Source: Xylanimonas cellulosilytica DSM 15894 (GTDB taxonomy: Bacteria; Actinomycetota; Actinomycetes; Actinomycetales; Cellulomonadaceae). From it: a stretch of 64,000 nt of DNA. The notes under the pieces were generated by a model that worked only from the letters and a program-made list of their open reading frames with translations, made no database searches and was not told the origin of the DNA. The stretch covers positions 2,170,001 to 2,234,000 of the forward strand of contig NC_013530.1 of the NCBI RefSeq assembly GCF_000024965.1. Direction: 5' to 3'. The stretch's first letter is position 1. Every line of letters begins with the position of its first letter. Position numbers and translations under genes: made by a program. Shown here in pieces: positions 53,193 through 60,706 of this stretch.

Positions 53193-53758
53193 GGCCGGGT
53201 CTCCTTGCTGGGTGTGGGGTGGGCGGGTGGGGTGGTCGGCAGGCCGCCACGCAGGCTGTTGAGGGCGGCCTGGGGTGCGGGTGTAGGCGGTGGGATCGCT
53301 GCGTCGTCGGCGGCGATGGCGGCGAGCAGCTCGCCGATGCGCTTGACGTAGCGCTTCGCCTCGGCCGTGGGAACGATGAGCCAGAGGGCGGGGGTGTCCC
53401 CCGGGTCGCCCGTGACGGGGTTGATGGTCTCGGACGAGTTGAGGCTGCAGCCGTCGGCTGGCGCCAACCGCCGACCAGAGTCGAAGCGGATGAACTCGAG
53501 GCCGCGTGAGCCGTGGCAACCGTGATTGGCGCGGGTGTCGGCGACCTCGGGCAGCAGTTCGAGGCCGATGCGCCCGCACAGGTTGGCCGCCTGGCGGCGC
53601 GCCAGGACGAGGGCGCGCCAGGTGGCGTCGTCGGGTTCGTCGTCGCCGCTGACCCACGCGTCCGTGCTGAGTATGACCTCGCGGTGGTCGTCGTCTCCGA
53701 TGTCGTTGACCTCGATCTTGAGGCCGTACTCGTGCGGCGTCATTCGGGGCTCGATCAC
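53189..53758 (-). CDS. hypothetical element protein
   Basis: 189 aa. Starts MTPHEYGLKIEVND after a short extension (GTG 53758; internal ATG 53743). Conserved-looking core TDAWVSGDDEPDDATWRALV and a PTAEAKRYVKRIGELLAAIA helix; Pro-rich tail. Directly abuts the stop of the replication gene, with GGAGGGAGGG as Shine-Dalgarno. Unknown function. Confidence 0.68.
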   Translation of the reverse strand: MIEPRMTPHEYGLKIEVNDIGDDDHREVILSTDAWVSGDDEPDDATWRALVLARRQAANLCGRIGLELLPEVADTRANHGCHGSRGLEFIRFDSGRRLAPADGCSLNSSETINPVTGDPGDTPALWLIVPTAEAKRYVKRIGELLAAIAADDAAIPPPTPAPQAALNSLRGGLPTTPPAHPTPSKETRP

Positions 53759-54379
53759 TCAGCCCTCCCTCCAACCGGACAGCGGGATGAAGATCGAGCC
53801 ATCGGGGCGGTGCTCCTCGTGCAGCAGGCCGGCGGGCTTCTTCTTCTCCTGGCGCGGCGCGCCCGGAGCCCCAGCGGAGGGCGCGCCAGCGCCTGTTCCT
53901 TCTCCGTTCCTCCCTAGGGGTCGGAACGGAACGGAACGGGTAGCCGTCACCGACGCTGTTACTGACCCGTCGCGTACCCCGTTGCGTGACGCGTTGCCGG
54001 CCCTCGCTGGGCAGCGGTCAGTGCAGATCGAGTGGTCACCCCGGGCGTGCCGTTCGCCGCGCTCCCGGTAGCGCTGCTGGCGCGCCGCGTTGAACGCCAG
54101 CCGTTCACGCACCCGCTCGGCGCTCTCCTGGTCCGCCCAGTCGAGCAGCCAGCCGGTGGCGACCTGCGACCACAGCCCCGCGGCGACGAGCTCGGCGGCG
54201 TCGGCGGCCGGGTCGGGGCTGTCGGTGATCCGCACCAGCATGGCCCGCGGCAGCAGCCCGTCGGTGAGCAGCCGGTTGCAGTACGTCAACGCCTCGACGT
54301 GCAGCAGGCGCGCGGAGCGGGACACCGTGAGCATGGTCGGCCGGTCGTTGAAGTCGTCCGGCAGGCGCGTCCAGGTCAT
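53759..54379 (-). CDS. phage-type winged-helix replication protein
   Basis: 206 aa. The N-terminal 110 residues (MTWTRLPDDFNDRPTMLTVS; LTYCNRLLTDGLLPRAML; VRERLAFNAARQQRYRERGE) match the replisome-organizer/HTH type found in actinophages and related elements, where such proteins load a helicase at the origin. The C-terminal part is a low-complexity Gly/Ala/Lys linker. ATG at 54379 with AGGAGG 6 nt upstream. First gene of the long minus-strand block after a hairpin. Confidence 0.65.
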   Translation of the reverse strand: MTWTRLPDDFNDRPTMLTVSRSARLLHVEALTYCNRLLTDGLLPRAMLVRITDSPDPAADAAELVAAGLWSQVATGWLLDWADQESAERVRERLAFNAARQQRYRERGERHARGDHSICTDRCPARAGNASRNGVRDGSVTASVTATRSVPFRPLGRNGEGTGAGAPSAGAPGAPRQEKKKPAGLLHEEHRPDGSIFIPLSGWREG

Positions 54380-54472
54380 CGGGCACCTCCTCGCCGGTCG
54401 ACGGGGCGGCACCGGGCTTGGGCCTGCCCGCGGTGCGCTCGTGCAGAGGCCTGGGTTCGTGCTGCGGCGGGT

Positions 54473-54499
54473 GCGCCCCCGGTCTCCCGACGGGGGCGC
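54473..54499 (-). terminator. hairpin between xis-like and replication genes
   Basis: GCGCCCCCG (54473-54481) and CGGGGGCGC (54491-54499), 9-nt loop, 17 nt after the excisionase-like stop. It may attenuate read-through into the replication block. Confidence 0.7.
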
Positions 54500-54515
54500 C
54501 GCGCGTCGGGGGGAT

Positions 54516-54722
54516 TCACGCGGCGCCGCCGCGGACGGTCTGCGCGTACTGCTCCGCCATCCACTGCTCGACGTCGGCGCGGCGGTAGAAGACGCGGCGG
54601 CCGATGTTGAAGCTCTTCGGCCCGCGGCCCTCGGCGCGCCACCAGCGCAGGGTCTCCTCGCTGATGCCCAGTTCGTCGGCGAGCTCGCGCGTCGTGGCTC
54701 GTGCCTGCTGCTCCTCGGTCAT
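54516..54722 (-). CDS. excisionase/AlpA-like HTH protein
   Basis: 68 aa MerR-type DNA-binding protein: ATTRELADELGISEETLRWW, then GPKSFNIGRRVFYRRADVEQ W is the usual helix-turn-helix plus wing of excisionases. ATG at 54722 with GGGAGG upstream. Divergent from the repressor gene. Likely controls excision and may activate satellite genes, as AlpA does in PICIs. Confidence 0.85.
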   Translation of the reverse strand: MTEEQQARATTRELADELGISEETLRWWRAEGRGPKSFNIGRRVFYRRADVEQWMAEQYAQTVRGGAA

Positions 54723-54779
54723 CGCCTGCCTCCCTCGGTTGGGTTCGTTGTTGCCCACCGTGCCTCGCCACGACCGTGC

Positions 54780-54821
54780 TTGACTAGCCATCGGAAGAGA
54801 GTTCTTATAGCCGTATAGGAA
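54780..54821. promoter_or_regulatory. divergent promoter and candidate repressor operator
   Basis: TTGACT (54780-54785) is a -35 candidate for the repressor-integrase operon, with TATAGG or TTATAG as -10 further right. The region TTCTTATAGCCGTATAGGAA (54802-54821) is an imperfect palindrome, and its complement offers -10-like TATAAG for the leftward operon. A repressor bound here would act on both directions. Confidence 0.6.
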
Positions 54822-54840
54822 CACGAGGAAGGGAGGGCGG

Positions 54841-55377
54841 ATGCCGCGACCAAACCCCGGCCGGAGCCTCTACGCGGAGCGCAACCTGGCCGAGCGCATC
54901 GGGCTCGAGCTCAAGGAGCGCGGCTGGACCTACGAGGCCACGGCGGCGCACCTCGCCGAGGTCGGCTGCCCAATCCAGCCGTCAGGGGTCTACAAGATCG
55001 TCAAGCAGGGCCGGCGGGTGACGGTCGACGAGCTGGTCGCGTTCTCGCGAGTGTTCGGGCTCGACGTCGACAACCTGCTCCTCGGTGCCGCCGGGGCACC
55101 GAACGCGCGGTTCGCCGAGCTGCTCAAGGCCTACGACGAGGCGCAGTTCGCGGCGGCGCGCGCGGTTGCGGTGGCGACCGAGGCGGCCCGCGCGATCTAC
55201 GCGTTCGCCCGCGCCGAGGGCGGCGGGTTCATGCGAGCCGTCGAGCACCTGGAGGCCGATGGCCTGATCGTCTCCCCCGACCTCGAGCAGGAGATCGCCG
55301 CCGTAGCTCGCGACGACGCGCCGCTCGACCTCCCCGGCGTGCCGCCGTGGGACCGCCCCGACTTCAAGGAGGACTGA
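54841..55377 (+). CDS. XRE-family element repressor
   Basis: 178 aa. The N-terminal 75 residues form an XRE-type HTH (LAERIGLELKERGWTYEATA; SGVYKIVKQGRRVTVDELVA; FGLDVDNLLLG). The remainder is a helical dimer-like region with Glu/Ala-rich sequence. ATG at 54841 with GGGAGGG 3-6 nt upstream. Its TGA shares one base with the integrase ATG (TGATG). Presumed master repressor of the element; the operator may be 54802-54821. Confidence 0.85.
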   Translation: MPRPNPGRSLYAERNLAERIGLELKERGWTYEATAAHLAEVGCPIQPSGVYKIVKQGRRVTVDELVAFSRVFGLDVDNLLLGAAGAPNARFAELLKAYDEAQFAAARAVAVATEAARAIYAFARAEGGGFMRAVEHLEADGLIVSPDLEQEIAAVARDDAPLDLPGVPPWDRPDFKED

Positions 55378-56732
55378 TGGCCAGCATCAAGGCTCGCCCC
55401 GACCGGGGCGGCAAGTGGGAGGCGCAGTACCGCGACGCCTCCGGGCGTCGTCACCGGCGCCAGTTCGACCGCAAGCGCGACGCGGAGAAGTGGATCGACG
55501 AGGTGACGGCGGCCGTCGTCACGGGCACCTACGTCGACCCGAAGGCGGGGCGCATGACGTTCCGCGAGTACGCCGACCACTGGCGCTCGGTCCAGGTGCA
55601 TCGGGAGTCGACGGCGGACCAGATCGAGCGCAACTTCCGCAACCACGTGTACCCCGTCCTCGGGGACAAGCAGCTTGCCAGCATCCTGCGCTCGGACGTC
55701 CAGGGGCTGGTGAAGAAGCTGTCGATGACGCTCGCGCCCGCGACGGTCTCGGTGATCTACCGGCACGTCTCGTCGGTGCTGAAGGCGGCCGTCGCCGACC
55801 GGAAGTTGGCCACGAGCCCGTGCGTCGGGGTCTCGGTGCCCAAGGCGCGCAAGGCAAAGGTGGTTCCCCTCGAGGTCGACCTGGTGACCGAGATTGCCGA
55901 GGCGGTGCCGCCGCGCTACCGCGCGATGGTCATCGTCGACGCCGCGACCGGGCTGCGGCAGGGGGAGATCTGGGGCTTGACGGTCGACCGCGTGGACTTC
56001 CTGCGCCGGACCGCCAACGTCGACCGGCAGCTCGTGTCGGTGGCGGGTGCTAGGCCGTCGTTCGGCCCGCTGAAGACCGAGGCGTCCTATCGGGTCGTGC
56101 CGCTGCCCAAGGTCGCGGTCGAGGCGTTGGCCGCGCACCTGGCGGAGTTCCCGACGGGGCGAGACGGGCTGATCTTCACCTCGTCGACCGGCGCGCCGCT
56201 GCGCCGCTCGGCGTTCGGCGACGTCTGGCGCGCTGCGGTCGTCGAGGCCCAGCGCAAGTTCGCGCTCGCGCACCCCCAGGTGCTCCTCGAGGCGGTGGCG
56301 CGGGTGTTCCTCGACGCGCCCGCCGCCCAGCGACTGGACCGCGTGGCGCTCGGCTTCAAGTTGTCGCCGAAGCGGGTTGGTGAGGTCGTCACCGAGGCGC
56401 GCGAGGCTGGGCTGATCCCCGCCGAGGGTGCGTCGGCGGGCGAGGTCGTCCTCGCCCGCGCACGCCTCGGCGAGCGCGACGAGCGGGTGGTGTTCCACGA
56501 GCTGCGGCACTTCTACGCCTCGCTGCTGATCCGCCACGGCGAGTCGGTCAAGACCGTGCAGGCCCGTCTCGGGCACGCCTCGGCCGTCGAGACGCTCGAC
56601 ACGTACTCGCACCTCTGGCCGGACTCCGACGATCTGACACGCGACGCGGTGGATTCGGCGCTGGGATCTGCTGTCCACCAGGTGTCCACCAGCGGTGATT
56701 CTGAGTCGCGTTTGCGCAGGTCAGAGGCATAA
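55377..56732 (+). CDS. int: tyrosine integrase with an inserted HTH-like segment
   Basis: 451 aa. Arm/core-binding N-terminus (SIKARPDRGGKWEAQYRDAS; FREYADHWRSVQV), then catalytic residues: R194 in TGLRQGE, K233, H374 and R377 in HELRHFYAS, H400 in LGH and Tyr410 in DTYSHLWPDS. Between the K and H boxes, residues about 292-370 are an additional segment (VLLEAVARVFLDAPAAQRL; LSPKRVGEVVTEAREAGLIP) resembling a helix-turn-helix. ATG at 55377 with AAGGAGG upstream. Its TAA ends 3 nt before the rnpB 3' end. Confidence 0.94.
   Translation: MASIKARPDRGGKWEAQYRDASGRRHRRQFDRKRDAEKWIDEVTAAVVTGTYVDPKAGRMTFREYADHWRSVQVHRESTADQIERNFRNHVYPVLGDKQLASILRSDVQGLVKKLSMTLAPATVSVIYRHVSSVLKAAVADRKLATSPCVGVSVPKARKAKVVPLEVDLVTEIAEAVPPRYRAMVIVDAATGLRQGEIWGLTVDRVDFLRRTANVDRQLVSVAGARPSFGPLKTEASYRVVPLPKVAVEALAAHLAEFPTGRDGLIFTSSTGAPLRRSAFGDVWRAAVVEAQRKFALAHPQVLLEAVARVFLDAPAAQRLDRVALGFKLSPKRVGEVVTEAREAGLIPAEGASAGEVVLARARLGERDERVVFHELRHFYASLLIRHGESVKTVQARLGHASAVETLDTYSHLWPDSDDLTRDAVDSALGSAVHQVSTSGDSESRLRRSEA
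56672..56692 (+). promoter_or_regulatory. candidate integrase arm-type sites, right
   Basis: TGTCCACCAG at 56672-56681 and 56683-56692, same period and orientation as 49148-49168. The repeat is also read through as the integrase C-terminus. Confidence 0.65.
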
Positions 56733-56734
56733 AA

Positions 56735-57138
56735 GCGGACGAGTCGGTCTGTACGCCGGGTTCTGTGCCCGGCCCTGGTTGCCCGGGGCCGGGTGACGGT
56801 CATCCATCTAGGCCCTGCGTTGCCGCAGGGCTCGAGCGGTCTACCCGACTGCGTCTCTCCGAGGAGAGTCGGGCGGGCCGCCCTCAACCGCAGTCTGTCT
56901 GACCTTGCTCCAGGTGGGGTTTACCTAGCCGCTCCCGTCACCGGGAGCGCTGGTGGTCTCTTGCACCACCGTTTCACCCTTACCGCCCCGGCTCGCGCCG
57001 GGGAGGCGGTCTGTTCTCTGTGGCACTGTCCCGCGGGTCACCCCGGGTGGCCGTTAGCCACCACCTTGCCCTTCGGAGCCCGGACGTTCCTCGGGACCCG
57101 TTGCCGGGCCACGCGACCGTCCGACCGACTCGTCCGCG
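56735..57138 (-). ncRNA. rnpB: RNase P RNA (bacterial type A)
   Basis: Ribozyme processing tRNA 5' ends. On the minus strand: P1 5' strand GCGGACGAGTCGGTC near the start pairs perfectly with GACCGACTCGTCCGC at the 3' end; conserved core stretches such as GAGGAACGTCCGGGCTCC, GGTAAGGGTGAAACGG, TAAACCCCACCTGGAGCAAG and TAGATGGATGACCG, and the ACAGAACCCGG end, are all recognisable. The start is placed 7 nt after a TATCCT -10 (57150-57145). The 3' P1 strand lies on the element side of the attachment core, so the element restores the gene. Confidence 0.93.
56751..56763. other. right attachment core (attR candidate)
   Basis: GTACGCCGGGTTC within the 3' part of rnpB; identical to 48984-48996. Distance to the right arm sites is 58 bp. 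Confidence 0.7.
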
Positions 57139-57201
57139 TGGCCCAGGATACGGTGCGTGACGGCGGTCGGGCGCCCTTCCGGCGGCGGATACCCTCGAGG
57201 G

Positions 57202-57654
57202 GTGGCCACTCTCTCCGCCGTTACCCGCCCGCACCTGCTCACGGCGATCGCCGAGTACGACGACCGGGGCAAGGAAGCCTTCATCGGCGTGTACGGGCTC
57301 CAGCCGTCCACGACCGAGGAACTCGTGCACGAGGGGCGCTCGTACGACGCCGCCGTCGTCGTCGGTGTGGCCCACCGGTATGCCACGGGCCGTGTCGCGA
57401 CGTCGGACGAGCTCGGCAAGCAGGCTGACGGCGTCGCGGCGCTGCTGCGCAAGCACGGCTTCGAGGTGACGCCCCCTCAGGGCGCGGCACGCACGCCTGC
57501 GCGGGTCACCAAGCCCCGCGCCACTGCACCCCGTACGCCCCGCGCGACGACCCCTCGGGTCTCGCGCTCCTCCGCGGACGAGCGGCCCCCGGTGATCTGC
57601 CCGACCTGTTTCACGCAGCTCCCCGCGACCGGGACGTGCGACAACTGCGCATAG
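57202..57654 (+). CDS. hypothetical protein with C-terminal zinc ribbon
   Basis: 150 aa. N-terminal RPHLLTAIAEYDDRGKEAFI and the YGLQPSTTEELVHEG segment are conserved-looking, followed by a Pro/Ala/Thr-rich linker and a CPTCFTQLPATGTCDNC zinc ribbon at the very end. GTG at 57202 with TACCCT 6 nt upstream (leaderless). Function unknown; a nucleic-acid-associated role is plausible. Confidence 0.75.
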   Translation: MATLSAVTRPHLLTAIAEYDDRGKEAFIGVYGLQPSTTEELVHEGRSYDAAVVVGVAHRYATGRVATSDELGKQADGVAALLRKHGFEVTPPQGAARTPARVTKPRATAPRTPRATTPRVSRSSADERPPVICPTCFTQLPATGTCDNCA

Positions 57655-57662
57655 GCGCCGAG

Positions 57663-58046
57663 CTAGACATCGACCCGGTAGGCCAGGGCGAGCTCGTCGC
57701 CGGCCTTCCCCCGGATGCCCCAGTTCTCGCGCGGGCTCTCGATGACGACGACCTCCAGGTCGTCCGCGTCCAGCCCGACGGCCGGGGCGACATCGTCGTA
57801 CATGGCGCGGACCAGCGCGCGCTTCGCCTCGGGTGAGCGGCCCGTGAACGCGACGATCTCGACGACGAGGTACGAGGCCGCGCGCGGGGCGACCAGGTCG
57901 TCGTCGTCGACGAGCAGGAAGCGGTGGAACCGCTTGTCCTCGGGGAGCTGCCACGCGGCGACCAGCGCGGCGTGGATCGCGTCGGAGAGCTCGGTGCGGC
58001 GCTCACCCCAGACGGAGCGGCGCCCGTAGATCTTGACCTGGGCCAT
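57663..58046 (-). CDS. tautomerase-family protein lacking the catalytic Pro
   Basis: 127 aa. The fold pattern (AQVKIYGRRSVWGERRTEL; VVEIVAFTGRSPEAKRALVR; VGLDADDLEVVVIE) matches the double-repeat tautomerase_2 type, but the residue after Met is Ala, not the Pro that serves as general base in 4-oxalocrotonate tautomerases. ATG at 58046 with TACGGT 6 nt upstream (leaderless). Enzyme activity is therefore uncertain. Confidence 0.8.
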   Translation of the reverse strand: MAQVKIYGRRSVWGERRTELSDAIHAALVAAWQLPEDKRFHRFLLVDDDDLVAPRAASYLVVEIVAFTGRSPEAKRALVRAMYDDVAPAVGLDADDLEVVVIESPRENWGIRGKAGDELALAYRVDV

Positions 58047-58115
58047 GACCCGACCGTAGCCACCACCGGCACCACGTGGCGAGACGCTCTCGTCCCGCGG
58101 ACTGTTGTCATCGAC

Positions 58116-58134
58116 TACTTGATGTCATACAGTA
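58116..58134 (+). promoter_or_regulatory. candidate PadR operator
   Basis: TACTTGATGTCATACAGTA is an imperfect 19-bp palindrome (TACTnnATGnCATnnAGTA) overlapping the TACAGT -10 that sits 7 nt before the padR-type GTG. Autoregulation by the product is the simple reading. Confidence 0.65.
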
Positions 58135-58140
58135 CTCGTT

Positions 58141-58521
58141 GTGACACAGGCACCAGCTCCCGCCGAGGACGCATTCGCCGCCGACCTGCTGCGCGGCCAC
58201 ACCGACACGATCGTGCTCGGTGCGCTGCGCACCGGTGACCGGTACGGCTTCGAGATCTACAAGGCCATCCGCGACGCGACCGGCGGCGACCACGAGATCA
58301 AGGAGGCGACCCTCTACGCGACCTACCGCCGCCTCGTGAAGGACGGCCTCGTCGAGGCCTACTGGGGCGACGAGTCCCAGGGCGGCCGCCGCAAGTACTA
58401 CCGGATCACCGACGCCGGCCGCGCCGTCTACCGCACCAACGTCGCCGCGTGGGTCGCCACCCGCGACGTCATCGACATCCTGCTCGACACCGAGACCTCC
58501 ACGAAGGGCCGAACCCGATGA
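58141..58521 (+). CDS. PadR-family transcriptional regulator
   Basis: 126 aa. Winged-helix PadR domain: LGALRTGDRYGFEIYKAIR, EATLYATYRRLVKDGLVEAY, GGRRKYYRITDAGRAVYR, then a C-terminal helix. GTG start at 58141; TACAGT 7 nt upstream (leaderless). Co-transcribed with a membrane protein (ATGA overlap) and a DUF998 protein, a common PadR arrangement. The ligand is unknown. Confidence 0.93.
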   Translation: MTQAPAPAEDAFAADLLRGHTDTIVLGALRTGDRYGFEIYKAIRDATGGDHEIKEATLYATYRRLVKDGLVEAYWGDESQGGRRKYYRITDAGRAVYRTNVAAWVATRDVIDILLDTETSTKGRTR

Positions 58522-59432
58522 CCTCCGTCCACCGCCTGCTCGACCAGGCGTTCGCCGACATCCCGCTCACGCCCGAGGCCGCCGACCTCAAGGAGGAGCT
58601 GCGCACCGGGCTGGTCGAACGGGTCGCCGAGCTCCAGGCGTCCGGCACCCCCGCGGAGCAGGCCGCGCTCAGCGCCGTCGCGGAGCTCGGCGACGTCCGC
58701 GCGATGCTCGCCGACGACGCCGCACCGGCACCTGACACCCGACCCGCCTGGTCTGCCGACCTGGACCTCGTCACCCTGAACAAGGTCCGCCCACGCCCCG
58801 GCTTCGTCGTCGGGATCGTGGTCGCCGGGCTCGTCGTCGTGGGCGCCGTCGTCACCTACGCGCTCCTGGCCGCCCGCGGGTCCGTCCTGGCGCCGGCGCT
58901 GCTCGCCGTCGTCGCCGGCCTGGGTGTCGGCTGGATCCTCGGCACCTCGCTCGCCCAGGAGACGACGACGAACCACCCGCTCCCCCGCACCCGCGCCACC
59001 GCCTGGGGAGCCGCCGGCGCGCTGGTCACGACCGGCATCGGGACCGGCCTCGTCGCCCTGCCCGCCTGGGGCGCCGACACCGCCGTCGCGTGGATCGTCG
59101 TCGGCGGGCTCCTCCTCGTCGTCGGCGCCGTGCTGTTCACCTGGTTGGGCGTCACCCAGACCAACCGGCGCAAGGCCTGGACGCGGCAGCTCTCCGGCGC
59201 GGCGGGCGCCGCCGACAACTTCAGCAGGGATCCCGCCCTCGCCGCGCGGTTCGGCATCTACACGGGCGTGATCTGGGTGAGCGCGTTCCTCGTGAGCGTC
59301 GTCGTCGGGTTCTCCGTCGGCTGGCGGTACTCGTGGCTGGCGTACGTCGTCGGCTGGATCGTGATGATGGTGATGCTCGCCCGCATGAACTTCGGCCCGG
59401 GTCGACCTCAGCGTGCGGAGCGCACCCGATGA
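58518..59432 (+). CDS. permease-prefix-domain membrane protein
   Basis: 304 aa. An N-terminal soluble helical region (RLLDQAFADIPLTPEAADLK; LRTGLVERVAELQASG), like the permease prefix domain 1, precedes six membrane helices (from about residue 95). ATG at 58518 overlaps the padR stop (ATGA). Its stop overlaps the following gene. Possibly regulated by PadR; transport role not shown. Confidence 0.85.
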   Translation: MTSVHRLLDQAFADIPLTPEAADLKEELRTGLVERVAELQASGTPAEQAALSAVAELGDVRAMLADDAAPAPDTRPAWSADLDLVTLNKVRPRPGFVVGIVVAGLVVVGAVVTYALLAARGSVLAPALLAVVAGLGVGWILGTSLAQETTTNHPLPRTRATAWGAAGALVTTGIGTGLVALPAWGADTAVAWIVVGGLLLVVGAVLFTWLGVTQTNRRKAWTRQLSGAAGAADNFSRDPALAARFGIYTGVIWVSAFLVSVVVGFSVGWRYSWLAYVVGWIVMMVMLARMNFGPGRPQRAERTR

Positions 59433-60029
59433 CGGTCCTCTTGTGGCTGGGTGCGACCGGCGCCGGACTGTTCGTCGTCACGTTCGTCGTCGACGGCTGG
59501 TCCCGGCCGGGCTACCGGCCGCTGCGTCATCCGGTCAGCGCCTTGGCGCTGGGCTCACGCGGGTGGCTCCAGACGGCGAACTTCATCCTGTGCGGCCTGG
59601 CCATCCACCGTCGGCGCGACCGCCATCGCGGATGCGCTCGACAGCGCGCTGCTCGCCGCGGTGATCGCTGCGTTCGGGCTCGCGCTGATCGCGTCCGGGG
59701 TCTTCCCGATGGACGCCATGCGCGGATACCCGCCGGGGACCTCGGACGAGACCCCGACCGAGTTCTCGATGCGGCACCGCCTGCACGACTGGGCGGGCGT
59801 CGCCGTCTTCGGCCTGCTCCCCCTCGCGGCGCTCATCGCGGCGTTCACGCTGCCGGACGTCGCCTGGAAGGCGTACTCGGCCCTGACCGCCGCGGCCGCC
59901 CTCGCGGGCTTCGGGATCTTCGGGCAGGCCTGGGAGCAGGACCACCCGCACACCGGGCTCGTGCAGCGCGTCACGATCCTCGTCGGCTGGACCTGGCTCG
60001 GCCTCCTCTTCGCCCACGCTGCGAGCTAG
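59429..60029 (+). pseudogene. DUF998 membrane protein, frameshifted
   Basis: ATG at 59429 (ATGA overlap) opens LLWLGATGAGLFVVTFVVDG and RPLRHPVSALALGSRGWLQ, typical DUF998, but after ANFILCGLAI (near 59605) the frame turns Arg-rich. The expected continuation (VGATAIADALDSALLAAVIA; GVFPMDAMRGYPPG; LHDWAGVAVFGLLPLAALI) is in the next frame to the stop at 60027-60029. One extra base near 59605-59606 (CATCCACC) accounts for it. The product should be broken unless the sequence carries an error. Confidence 0.82.
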
Positions 60030-60079
60030 CGGACCGCACTCTCGTTGCAAAATCTGTCCGGTCGACCTAAACTTCGTCC

Positions 60080-60706
60080 ATGCGTTCCAAGCAGGAGGAT
60101 CCCGGGCGGGCGAAACCGTCCTTCATCGAGCAGGCCCGCCGCGCTCAGATCGTCGAGGCGGCCGCCGAGGTCGTGGCAGAGGTCGGGTACGCACGCACCT
60201 CGTTCGCACGGATCGCAGCGAAGGCCGGGATCAGCAAGGGTGTGATCACGTATCACTTCGACAGCAAGGACGAGATCCTGCGCCTGGTCGCCACCGAGTT
60301 CTTCGCTGAGGGCTGGCGGTACATCGAGGCCCGCATCGCCGCCGAGGAGACGGCGGCGGGGCAGGTACGAGCCTGGATCGGGTCCGAGCTGGAGTTCTTC
60401 GGCGCCCACCGCACCCGGTTCCTGGCCATGAGCGACATCATCGCCAACCACCGCACCGAGGACGGATCGCACGCCTACGCGAGCGAGCTTGCCGAGGAGG
60501 TCGACGGCCTCACCGAGATCCTCCGCCGCGGGCAGCACGACGGCGAGCTGCGTCCGTTCGACGCTCGCAGCGTCGCCAACATCATCCTGCGCTGCACGAC
60601 GGGTGTGCTGGAGACCTGGGCCACGAACCCCGAGACCGACCTGGAGGCCGAGTCGGTCGTGCTTCTGGACTTCATCGACCACGCCATCGGCAGGAAGCAC
60701 TCATGA
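60080..60706 (+). CDS. TetR-family transcriptional regulator
   Basis: 208 aa. N-terminal TetR HTH: RRAQIVEAAAEVVAEVGYAR, FARIAAKAGISKGVITYHFDSKDE; the rest is an alpha-helical ligand-binding/dimer domain. ATG at 60080 with TAAACT 6 nt upstream (leaderless). Overlaps the first PH-domain gene by ATGA, so it probably controls the three-gene operon. Confidence 0.92.
   Translation: MRSKQEDPGRAKPSFIEQARRAQIVEAAAEVVAEVGYARTSFARIAAKAGISKGVITYHFDSKDEILRLVATEFFAEGWRYIEARIAAEETAAGQVRAWIGSELEFFGAHRTRFLAMSDIIANHRTEDGSHAYASELAEEVDGLTEILRRGQHDGELRPFDARSVANIILRCTTGVLETWATNPETDLEAESVVLLDFIDHAIGRKHS

Larger units (their letters stand above)
48984..56763 (+). mobile_element. integrated capsid-bearing phage satellite-like element at rnpB
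   Basis: Bounded by 13-bp direct repeats (GTACGCCGGGTTC) at 48984 and 56751, the right one inside the rnpB 3' end. Contents: integrase and repressor (plus strand), and on the minus strand an excisionase-like protein, a replication protein, six overlapping or abutting small genes, an HK97-fold major capsid protein and two further small genes. All 13 genes fit between the repeats. Absent: portal, large and small terminase, protease, tail, lysis. Too small and too poor in phage genes for a prophage; organisation is that of a satellite. A deleted prophage remnant is the main alternative, but gene packing is intact. Confidence 0.82.
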
